Assembly: GCA_000176735.1 (NCBI GenBank)
Contig: ADBE01000037.1
Span: forward strand, 1-64,000
From: Neisseria polysaccharea ATCC 43768
Lineage (GTDB): Bacteria > Pseudomonadota > Gammaproteobacteria > Burkholderiales > Neisseriaceae
Length of the DNA stretch: 64,000 nt
Direction: 5' to 3'
Both the position numbers and the translations under genes were made by a program. Positions 26,526-37,046 of the stretch are shown piece after piece. How positions within the stretch are numbered: the first letter of the stretch is position 1; each line of letters starts with the position of its first letter. The notes beneath the pieces are model-generated. The model had not been told where the DNA came from and did no database searches. It saw only the letters and a list, made by a program, of their open reading frames with translations.

Positions 26526-26673
26526 CGTATTTCCTTTTCGGTTGAAACCCCGCCACTCGGACATCTGTCCTTCGGGGCGGCAGGATCAGACTTTATTTGG
26601 GAGGCGTAACCCCTTCCAAATCAGGGCAACACATAGGGCGGTGCTTTATGTGTCGTCCTGTGTGTTGAAACAT
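26523..26673. repeat. REP2-like dispersed repeat, copy 3 (full length, ~150 bp)
   Basis: This copy matches 45977-46115 from CATCGTRTTTCCTTTTCGGT at the left, through ATCAGACTTTATTTGGGAGG and CCCCTTCCAAATCAGG, to CCTGTGTGTTGAAACAT at the right. Read on the minus strand, its left end supplies AAGGAAATACG and the ATG start codon of the sulfatase-like gene. Confidence 0.7.
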
Positions 26674-26914
26674 CTGCATTTCTTTCTGAAACAGGGGTAT
26701 TTAAAACAGAGAACCGGATGGCGGAACGATGCCGTCCGGGCGCGAAAGTGCAGCACAGTGCGGCAGGGGGCGCGCACGCGTGTCGGGGAAAGGAAAACAG
26801 GGAAAAGAGGCGGGCTGAAACCCTGCCTGAAGAAAAGGCGGATTTGAGGGGCGGGAAAAGGGGAATGCGCCGCGCGGAAAGTGCGTGCGTCGGCAGGAAG
26901 GGGGTTATAATTTT

Positions 26915-26961
<47 letters not shown>

Positions 26962-27074
26962 GCGTTTGTTTGTTTCGCATTTTGGGAGGGGCGGCGGATA
27001 CGGTGTATCGCGCCGCTTTTTTCAGATTCGGATAAGGATGGCGAGGCTGTTGTCCGCAATCGGGCGGTGCGGTT

Positions 27075-30093
<3,019 letters not shown>

Positions 30094-30167
30094 GCGGCGG
30101 TTCTCCCAGTTTCTGGTGGCGGCTTAGGACGTATTAGAACACATCACATTTGCCCTGTGTACCGAAA

Positions 30168-30196
30168 ATGCCGTCTGAAGGTCTTTCAGACGGCAT
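30168..30196. terminator. Inverted uptake-sequence hairpin between brnQ and pncB
   Basis: ATGCCGTCTGAAGG and CTTTCAGACGGCAT form a tight hairpin just past the brnQ stop and upstream of pncB. Confidence 0.7.
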
Positions 30197-30200
30197 GGTT

Positions 30201-31527
30201 TCAGGATTTTTTCCTTACGGCCACATTGAGCAGGCAGCCTAAGGCAAAGCAGGTTAAAGAGGGAATAATCCAACCCAGTCCTATGCTGTATAGGGGAAGG
30301 GCTTTATTGATGGCTTTTGCTGCCGTTTCGCTGAAACCGAAGGCGGTTTTATATGCATCGAGCAGGCCGACCGCCAGTGCGGGCATCATGGTGCAGAAAT
30401 AGACGATGCGGCTACCGCCGAACAGCCTGTCGGTCAGGGTCAGCAGGATGAGTACGATGGTCAGCGGATAAAGCAGCATGAGCATGGGGACGGAAATCTG
30501 CAGGATGGCTGACAGCCCCTTGTTTGCCAAGACGATGGAAACCAGCGTATTGATGATGACGAAGGTTTTATAGGAAATGCCTGGACAGAGGCGGTTGAAG
30601 TATTCGGCACACGAAGTAACCAGACCGACCGCCGTGGTCAGGCAGGCTAGCAGTACGATGATGCCGAGCAGCAGGTTGCCGCCCAGTCCGAAATAGTATT
30701 GTGCCGATTTCGACAATACCAGCGCACCGTTTTTCTGCAAACCGATTCCCACCACACTGGCCGCCCCCATACTAGCCTATCAGCAGGTAAACCGCAGCGA
30801 GGCAGCCTGCAGCCATCAGACCTGATATGGCGGTGGTTTTCAGCAGGTCCGAACGGTTGTCGACACCCATGGCGCGGACGGCGTCGATAACGATAATGGC
30901 AAATACGAGCGAGGCGAGGGCGTCCATCGTGCCGTAGCCTTCCAAAATGCCTTTAATCATCGGGCGGCCGGCAAAATCGCCTTGTGCGGCAAGCGGTGCG
31001 CCGATGGGGTTGAGTGCGGCATAACCGACCAATACGGCGATAGTCAGCAGGAGTGCGGGCGTCAGGATTTTTCCGATGCGGTCAACCAATTTGCTCGGAG
31101 ACATCGAAAGCCAGTAGGCCAGGCCGAAAAAAAGCAGGCTGAATACTGCCTGAGCCATATTCGGGGGAAGATTGCCGATCAGCGGTAAAACGCCGATTTC
31201 AAAGGAAACTGTCGCCGTTCGGGGCAGGGCGAACAGCGGGCCGATGGCAAGGTAGAGGGAGGCGGCAAACGCTATGCCGTACCAGGGGGCGACACGCGAG
31301 GCGAGTGCTTCGACATCACGGGAACCCGAGTAGCCGATGGCGATTACGCCCAATAGCGGCAGGCCTGCGCCGGTCAATAAGAAGCCGGGCATGGAAATCA
31401 GCCAGTTTTCGCCTGCCTGCTGACCGAGATAGGCGGGATAAATCAGGTTGCCCGCACCAAAAAACAGGGCAAACAGCATCAGTCCGACCGCCCATAATGA
31501 GGCTTGGTTTTGTTTGCTTGTCATCAT
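30201..31527 (-). pseudogene. brnQ: Branched-chain amino acid carrier BrnQ (LIV-II), frameshifted
   Basis: Together the two frames would give a normal ~441-residue sodium-coupled Leu/Ile/Val carrier. The 5' part (31527 to 30772) reads MMTSKQNQASLWAVGLMLFA, then GAGNLIYPAYLGQQAG, to VYLLIG and then a TAG stop. The 3' part continues in the other frame as SMGAASVVGIGLQKNGALVL to the normal end CLLNVAVRKKS. One extra base at about 30774 (GGCTAGTATG where GGCAGTATG would stay in frame) explains the break. Both halves remain open and gene-like, so the change is recent or an assembly error. It follows scpA by 17 bp on the same strand. Confidence 0.85.
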
Positions 31528-31544
31528 GTTCCTTTTTAAATAGG

Positions 31545-32390
31545 TCAATCCGGTGTTTCTGTCCCGGTCATGCCGTCTGAAGGCGTTTCTTGATGATTGA
31601 GGCTGATTCGGATTTCTCCGAAACCGACTTCCTGCACGATTCTGACCAAGCCTTCCTTTGCAAGCTCTAGCAGCGCGATGAAGTTGACGACCACGTAAGC
31701 CGCACCCTGTTCGGGATTGAACAGGTCGTGAAACCTGCATATTCCGTGTCCGTTCAAACGGCGCAGGATTGCCGCCATTTGCGCGCGCACGGAAAGGGTT
31801 TCTTGGATTACTTCGTGGCTGCGTGTGTGTTTTGCCCGAGAAAGAATGCCCAACCATGCCCGCGTCAAATCGGCGATGTAAACCTCGGGCAGCTTCGTCT
31901 CGACGGCAATTTCCAGCGGCAGGTAAGCCCACGCGAAATCCCGTCCAGCTCGGGGCAGCGCGTCCAAACCCTGCGCCGCCAGCTTCATTTGCTCGTAGGC
32001 AAGCAGACGGCGCACCAGTTCGGCACGCGGGTCGGCTTCTTCGTCTTCGACGGCTTCGGTACGCGGCAGCAGCAGGCGCGATTTGATTTCAATCAGCATT
32101 GCCGCCATCAAAAGATATTCTGCCGCCAAATCAAACTGGTAGGCTTCCATTTGGGCGATGTAGTGCAGATACTGCCCGGTAATTTCCACCATCGGAATAT
32201 CGAGAACATCGATATTCTGTTTGCGGATAAGGTAGAGCAGCAGATCCAAAGGGCCTTGAAAACTGCCCAATACGACTTTCAGCGCGTCGGGCGGGATAAA
32301 CAAATCCTGCGGCAAATCGGTAACGGGTTGGCCGAATACCCATGCGACGGTGTGCTCGGATGGTGCAGATGGGGCAGGGATGGGCGGCAT
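31545..32390 (-). CDS. scpA: Segregation and condensation protein A
   Basis: 281-residue kleisin of the SMC-ScpAB complex that compacts and segregates chromosomes. Family motifs are VVLGSFQGPLDLLLYLIRKQ and IDVLDIPMVEITGQYLHYI (~45-80), LAAEYLLMAAMLIEIKSRLL (~90), and the C-terminal winged-helix part QGAAYVVVNFIALLELAKEG (~225) that binds the SMC head. An uptake sequence near the 3' end encodes TPSDGM. scpB is not adjacent. The downstream brnQ begins 17 bp after its stop. Confidence 0.92.
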   Translation of the reverse strand: MPPIPAPSAPSEHTVAWVFGQPVTDLPQDLFIPPDALKVVLGSFQGPLDLLLYLIRKQNIDVLDIPMVEITGQYLHYIAQMEAYQFDLAAEYLLMAAMLIEIKSRLLLPRTEAVEDEEADPRAELVRRLLAYEQMKLAAQGLDALPRAGRDFAWAYLPLEIAVETKLPEVYIADLTRAWLGILSRAKHTRSHEVIQETLSVRAQMAAILRRLNGHGICRFHDLFNPEQGAAYVVVNFIALLELAKEGLVRIVQEVGFGEIRISLNHQETPSDGMTGTETPD

Positions 32391-32560
32391 GGCGTGAATC
32401 GGTAAGTGGATTTTAATATAAGTTTACAAAAGAAAACAATCTGCCGGCATTCACGCGTAATGTGGTCGGGCAGATGTTCAGACGGCATTATAACGGCTTT
32501 TAAATGCAAATGTTTTGAAAAGGAGCAGGTTGTGAATACGGTTTTGCTAAAACCTCTTAA

Positions 32561-33376
32561 TTAATATAAATGTCTGAATTTTAAGTTTCTTGAGACAATA
32601 TAATCAGTACTGGCTCTATCTATATAACCAGTAGCTTCTTTTACTTCAATATTATCTACATTACCGTATATTACAGGTAGCGACCCATAAATGATAAATT
32701 TATTCCCCAAAATTTTTTTACTAATTGATATATCATCTTCCATAAGTAATTCAGCGTAATTTTTAGCTCTTACTTGAAATCTAAACAATATTTTTCCTGC
32801 GTAAATTCTCGCATATGTGGGAGAGTTTATACCATAATCTTTGTATAGATGAACAATAGAAATACATTGTTTATCTATGCAATAATAAGCTACTTTTTGT
32901 TGGTCAAGATAACGGCAATATATGTAATACATACTGCAAAGTATTACCACTAATAATGTAAAACTTGTTCTTAGGATACATATTTTGCGATAACGTATCT
33001 TACCCTGCGCTTGCTCAAATTCGGTGGTATAATTTTTCTTAATAAAATTAATACATTCTTTTAATTTTTCTGTAAAAATTTTTGTTGATATCACAGAAAC
33101 AATTTCATCAGTTAGCAAGCTATCTATTTGTACTATGTCGCCATTAATAATGACCCCAAAATTTTCTCTATATTGATAAATTTCTTCTTGTGATGATGCA
33201 TTTTCTTGTATTTCTTTTAATAAAGATTCTGACATTTTTAATAAATGCAAAACTCCTACTCCACCATCATCCATTAAAAAACTACCTAGCCAAGCTAAAT
33301 TATCATTAGTTTCAAAAACACCAAACCTATCATTACTTCCATCTTTGAAAAAATCTTTAGTAAATATTAAACTCAT
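32561..33376 (-). CDS. Hypothetical membrane-anchored protein, putative immunity protein
   Basis: 271 residues with strikingly low GC compared with its neighbours. Residues 1-125 are probably cytosolic (FGVFETNDNLAWLGSFLMDD). One strong membrane helix follows a basic stretch at ~135-155 (TSFTLLVVILCSMYYIYC), and ~115 residues follow it. I do not recognise a family. Its start lies 17 bp after the stop of the short EndoU-like toxin tail, the normal place for a cognate immunity gene; that role is inferred only from position. Composition suggests recent transfer. Confidence 0.55.
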   Translation of the reverse strand: MSLIFTKDFFKDGSNDRFGVFETNDNLAWLGSFLMDDGGVGVLHLLKMSESLLKEIQENASSQEEIYQYRENFGVIINGDIVQIDSLLTDEIVSVISTKIFTEKLKECINFIKKNYTTEFEQAQGKIRYRKICILRTSFTLLVVILCSMYYIYCRYLDQQKVAYYCIDKQCISIVHLYKDYGINSPTYARIYAGKILFRFQVRAKNYAELLMEDDISISKKILGNKFIIYGSLPVIYGNVDNIEVKEATGYIDRASTDYIVSRNLKFRHLY

Positions 33377-33393
33377 ACTTATTTCTTATTAAT

Positions 33394-33633
33394 TTACATT
33401 TTAGGATAAACAGTAATATTTGGTTCTAAATAACCTTCAACTTTTACACCATTTGGTGTAATGCCTTTCCATATTCGAGTAGGTTTTCCACCGCGCAATT
33501 CTATACTAATTGTTTTATTTGCAAATGCATGTTCAACTTCATTTTTGATGCGAGCACCATCCCATGATTTTGGAAACATTGTTGAAATTCCACCATTGTT
33601 TGTTTTTGAAACCCATCTTCTGGTATATACCAT
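33394..33633 (-). pseudogene. Orphan toxin C-terminus, EndoU-nuclease-like
   Basis: 79 codons of low-GC sequence. The pattern TMFPKSWDGARIKNEVEHAF, then IWKGITPNGVKVEGYLE, and a closing ITVYPKM resembles the last part of bacterial EndoU RNase toxins found at the ends of CdiA, MafB and Rhs proteins, where T-x-YP closes the fold. The upstream catalytic-histidine part is missing, and a TAG stands in frame just before the ATG. So this is a toxin remnant rather than an active enzyme. The family call is from memory of the motif and is tentative. Confidence 0.5.
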
Positions 33634-33807
33634 ATACTACAAAAAATATCGGAATAAGCATTAGTAATAAAAATGAAAAAAATAACTAAATTATTAACGA
33701 ATTCCATTAAATAGCTCTCCGATACTTGGTATATTATTAGGAATCATATATTTTATGTTATTTTTTATCCGTATCCTTTTTTGTCCTAAATCATAACCAT
33801 AGTTTGT

Positions 33808-34620
33808 TCAAATGCCGTCTGAATCCTGTTTCAGACGGCATTGCTTATTTTTGCCCGCGATGTGTTCCACCGCCGCCTGTGCGCAATACAGTCCGAACGA
33901 AGCGGTAACGAGCATACTTGCACCATAGCCCGCGCATGACAAGCCCTGAGGCGCGGCATCGGCAGAACACGCCGCACCCGATTGCGGCGGTGTGATGTTT
34001 TCGGTTGAGAACACGCACGGCACGCGCATTTTTTCCTTAGTATCGCGGCTGAAGCCGTAGCGTTTCCGCAAGGTATAGCGCAGGTTGGCAAGCAGGGGGT
34101 CGTGGGTGGTGCGGCTTAAGTCGGCGGTTTGGATCAGGGCGGGGTTTTTCTGTCCGCCCGCGCCGCCGCTGATGATAAAAGGCTGACGGTTTTTCACAAA
34201 ATAAGCCGCCATTGCCGCTTTGACGCGCACTTGGTCGATTGCGTCGATGACGAAATCAAAACCTTTTCCGAAGTATTCCGGCAAATTGTCTTCGGTAACG
34301 AAATCTTCAATTTCAAATACTTCGCATTGCGGATTGATTTGTGTAATACGTTCGCGCAAGGCGGTAACTTTTGCTTTGCCGAAGTCGCCGGTCAGGGCGT
34401 GCAGCTGGCGGTTGACATTCGATTCGGCAACGTTGTCCAAATCAATCAAAGTCAAACGTCCGATGCCCGTCCGCGCCAAAGCCTCGACCGCCCACGAGCC
34501 GACACCGCCCACGCCGACTACGCAGACGTGTGCCTGTGAAAAGTGCGCCAAGGCAGAGTCTCCGTAGAGTCTGGCGATGCCGCCGAAGCGTCGCGAAGAG
34601 GTCAAAGCGTTGTCGGACAT
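33808..34620 (-). CDS. tcdA: tRNA threonylcarbamoyladenosine dehydratase
   Basis: 270-residue ThiF/E1-like ATP-dependent enzyme that cyclises t6A37 of tRNA to ct6A. The nucleotide-binding site is VCVVGVGGVGSWAVEALART followed by LTLIDLDNVAESNVNRQLHA; DFVIDAIDQVRVKAAMAAYF and FIISGGAGGQKNP also match. The KEKMRVPCVFSTEN stretch and the final helices are as in CsdL/YgdL. The last codons (QCRLKQDSDGI) are read straight through both arms of an uptake-sequence hairpin at 33812-33841. A MoeB assignment is less likely because the two CxxC zinc motifs are absent. Confidence 0.9.
   Translation of the reverse strand: MSDNALTSSRRFGGIARLYGDSALAHFSQAHVCVVGVGGVGSWAVEALARTGIGRLTLIDLDNVAESNVNRQLHALTGDFGKAKVTALRERITQINPQCEVFEIEDFVTEDNLPEYFGKGFDFVIDAIDQVRVKAAMAAYFVKNRQPFIISGGAGGQKNPALIQTADLSRTTHDPLLANLRYTLRKRYGFSRDTKEKMRVPCVFSTENITPPQSGAACSADAAPQGLSCAGYGASMLVTASFGLYCAQAAVEHIAGKNKQCRLKQDSDGI
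33812..33841 (-). terminator. Inverted uptake-sequence hairpin inside the tcdA 3' end
   Basis: ATGCCGTCTGAATC and GTTTCAGACGGCAT form the stem. Unusually, both arms are translated as the C-terminal residues of TcdA; the stop codon falls in the distal arm. Confidence 0.7.
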
Positions 34621-34836
34621 GGTCGAATCCTGCAAGATTGCGTCAAATCAAAAAGTGAACGAAAGCCGGCAAAAAATGCCTGACTGCACGGAAGCGGCAT
34701 ATTATACTGGAAAGCGGTCAGGCTGTTCGGCTGTTGTATAAAGCCCGACGGCGGGTCTATAATGAAACGGCGCAAACTGTCTCTGCGCCCATCCGACAAG
34801 ACGGCACCGCGAGGCGGTGCAAAAGGAGAATACGAT

Positions 34837-35301
34837 ATGTACAAACATCTGGTCGTTGCCGTTGACGGCAGTGAAACTTCCATCAATGCCCTGAAACATG
34901 CCGCCGAACTTGCAGGAATCAACAGCGCGCGCTTGACTTTGGTGCACGTTGCCAATCCTGCCGAATATATGGCGCTTGCCCCTGAATTTTTGCAACACGA
35001 GAGTTACGAGGCAGCCGCCATTGCACAAGGTAACGAGGTTTTGGATGCCGCCGAGCGCACCGCCCGGGAACTGGGTGTGGAAAATACCGTTAAACACCTG
35101 CTGGTTGCCAATAAGGGTGCGCGCGAAATGGCGCAGGATTTGGTCGATTATGCCGATGAAAACGGTGCCGACCTGCTGGTGTTGGGCACGCACGGGCGCA
35201 CCGGCCTGATGCACCTTTTGATGGGCAGTTTCGCCGAAACGGTAATGCGCCAAAGCCACCTGCCGCTTTTGATTATCCGCAGCAAAGCCGAAGAGGCGTA
35301 G
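34837..35301 (+). CDS. Universal stress protein (UspA family)
   Basis: 154-residue cytoplasmic Usp domain protein. The fold is complete: YKHLVVAVDGSETSINALKH (nucleotide-binding start), RLTLVHVANPAEYMA, and the ATP-binding signature GADLLVLGTHGRTGLMHLLMGS with FAETVMRQSHLPLLII. The G-2x-G-9x-G-S/T pattern is present, so it probably binds ATP. AAAGGAGAA lies just before the ATG. It is followed by a rho-independent terminator and then rph. Confidence 0.92.
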   Translation: MYKHLVVAVDGSETSINALKHAAELAGINSARLTLVHVANPAEYMALAPEFLQHESYEAAAIAQGNEVLDAAERTARELGVENTVKHLLVANKGAREMAQDLVDYADENGADLLVLGTHGRTGLMHLLMGSFAETVMRQSHLPLLIIRSKAEEA

Positions 35302-35318
35302 AAATTTTCAGTTTGAAG

Positions 35319-35353
35319 GCCTTAAATGTGATTTTTCATATTTAAGGCTTTTT
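35319..35353 (+). terminator. Rho-independent terminator of the usp gene
   Basis: GCCTTAAAT pairs with ATTTAAGGC across a 12-nt loop and is followed by TTTTTAATTT. Confidence 0.8.
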
Positions 35354-35382
35354 AATTTATCTGTTTTTAACGGGAGGGCAGT

Positions 35383-36108
35383 ATGCCTGATTACATCCGC
35401 ACCTCACGCGCCGCCGACAGCCTGCGCGATATCAAAATCACCCCTCATTTCCTGCCGCATACGGACGGTTCGTGCCTTATTGAATGCGGCAACACCAAAG
35501 TCATCTGCACAGCCTCCATAGACGAAAACGTCCCGCCGTTTTTGCGCGGTAAAAACCAAGGCTGGGTAACGGCGGAATACGGGATGCTGCCCGCCTCAAC
35601 CGCTTCGCGTATGCGCCGCGAAGCTTCGGCAGGCAAACAGTCGGGACGCACACAAGAAATCCAACGCCTTATCGGACGGTCGCTGCGCGCGGTCGTGGAT
35701 ATGGAAAAACTCGGCGAACGCCAAATTTTGATTGACTGCGACGTGATTCAGGCAGACGGCGGCACGCGCACGGCTTCGATTACCGGTGCGTTTGTCGCGC
35801 TGCAAATCGCCGTCGGCAAACTGGTTTCAGACGGCATATTGACCGAAAACCCCATCCGCGAAGCCGTTGCCGCCGTATCCGCAGGCGTAGTGAACGGCGT
35901 GCCGCTTTTGGATTTGGATTATCCCGAAGACTCCGGTTGCGACAGTGATGTGAATATCGTGATGACCGCATCGGGAAAAATTATCGAAATACAGGGAACG
36001 GCGGAAGGCGCGCCATTCAGTTTGGAAGAATTGGGCAAACTGATCGGACTGGCGGAAAAAGGCATAAGAGAGCTGGTGCGATATCAGAAAGCTGCTTTGA
36101 ATATTTGA
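35383..36108 (+). CDS. rph: Ribonuclease PH
   Basis: 241-residue phosphate-dependent 3'-5' exoribonuclease that trims tRNA 3' ends. Motifs: [80 protein letters not shown] and [20 protein letters not shown]. Length and termini match the family. An uptake core inside the gene encodes SDGIL. A rho-independent terminator follows at 36132. Confidence 0.96.
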   Translation: MPDYIRTSRAADSLRDIKITPHFLPHTDGSCLIECGNTKVICTASIDENVPPFLRGKNQGWVTAEYGMLPASTASRMRREASAGKQSGRTQEIQRLIGRSLRAVVDMEKLGERQILIDCDVIQADGGTRTASITGAFVALQIAVGKLVSDGILTENPIREAVAAVSAGVVNGVPLLDLDYPEDSGCDSDVNIVMTASGKIIEIQGTAEGAPFSLEELGKLIGLAEKGIRELVRYQKAALNI

Positions 36109-36131
36109 CATAGTATTTTTAGAAGAATACG

Positions 36132-36170
36132 ACCATCCGGGAATAGTGTGGGGTTTCCGGATGGTTTTCT
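36132..36170. terminator. Rho-independent terminator between rph and the TetR gene
   Basis: ACCATCCGG pairs with CCGGATGGT and is followed by TTTTCTTTATT. It lies between the convergent rph and tetR-type genes and may serve rph. Confidence 0.8.
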
Positions 36171-36755
36171 TTATTTGTCTTGTTTGCCTGTCAGGCCGTA
36201 CAGAAGCATACCTAATATGGTCTCCAGTAATTTGTCTGGTTTGTTTGAATACAAGGTTGTCAAGGTGGGATGACGCATCAATATATCCGCTTGACGGATG
36301 AACAGGTCGATGAGTTCTACCGGCAAATCGGGCTGTATCAGGCGGCGTTGTTGCAAGGTGTGGAAGAAACCGCGCATAAAGGCGTATTTTTCTTCGTTCA
36401 ATTCGTGGAAAAACCGCTCCAGCTCTAAATCGGTATTCTCCTCGATGTCGCGCAGGAAGTCGGCTGAATAAAGCTCGTCGAACGATTGCCGTTGCAGGGA
36501 GAATACGGCTTCGGCGGCTTCGTGCAGGCTGCATTGCCGTGCGAGCAGTGCCTCAAATTCGGCACGGACGCGGTTTTTCTGCTCGGTAACGATTTCTTGC
36601 AAGAGCGCGTTTTTGCCGCTGTAATATTTGTAAAAGGTAACGCGGCTGACGGTGGCCTCGGCGCAGATGCCGCTCACGGATACGGCGGAAAAGCCGTGTT
36701 CGCGGAACAGGCGGCGGGCGGTTTCGATGATGGTTTGTTGTTTACTGGTAGTCAT
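36171..36755 (-). CDS. TetR/AcrR-family transcriptional regulator
   Basis: 194 residues. The N-terminal HTH is clear: IIETARRLFREHGFSAVSVS followed by ATVSRVTFYKYYSGKNALLQ. The C-terminal ligand domain is helical and unassigned. The gene is divergent from the TonB receptor gene across a 291-bp AT-rich region, so it may control the receptor-MFS cassette; that is inferred from position. TetR proteins of this form often regulate MFS efflux pumps, and one lies three genes away. Confidence 0.88.
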   Translation of the reverse strand: MTTSKQQTIIETARRLFREHGFSAVSVSGICAEATVSRVTFYKYYSGKNALLQEIVTEQKNRVRAEFEALLARQCSLHEAAEAVFSLQRQSFDELYSADFLRDIEENTDLELERFFHELNEEKYAFMRGFFHTLQQRRLIQPDLPVELIDLFIRQADILMRHPTLTTLYSNKPDKLLETILGMLLYGLTGKQDK

Positions 36756-37046
36756 ATAGGCAGAAGGGATTTGATTTTTTTTATAAAAGGTGGTTATTGA
36801 AATGATTTGAAAGTCGGATGCTTCATAATATATGGTTGCCCATTATATTTTCCTACGGTAGCAACAAAAACAGCAAGTTGATTTTAATGATAAACACTTG
36901 CATTTCTATTTTTTATTTCTTATACTTTACATTAATAGTTCGTTTTATGTAAATCTGTAAATAATAGATATTTACATACTGCCGGAGCGGTTGGATTGCT
37001 TGATGTTCAATCCGCTCCAACGTATGCCGTCTGAAAGGATAAGGAA

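Noticed and set aside
33501-33707. A 68-codon frame overlapping the EndoU-like tail, starting MEFVNNLVIF
   Set aside because: It overlaps the tail in another frame, and its C-terminal half is just a frameshifted reading of the toxin codons.
33808-34620. Annotation as molybdopterin-synthase adenylyltransferase MoeB
   Set aside because: The CxxC zinc pairs of MoeB/ThiF are missing, and the length and KEKMRVPCVFS region fit TcdA.
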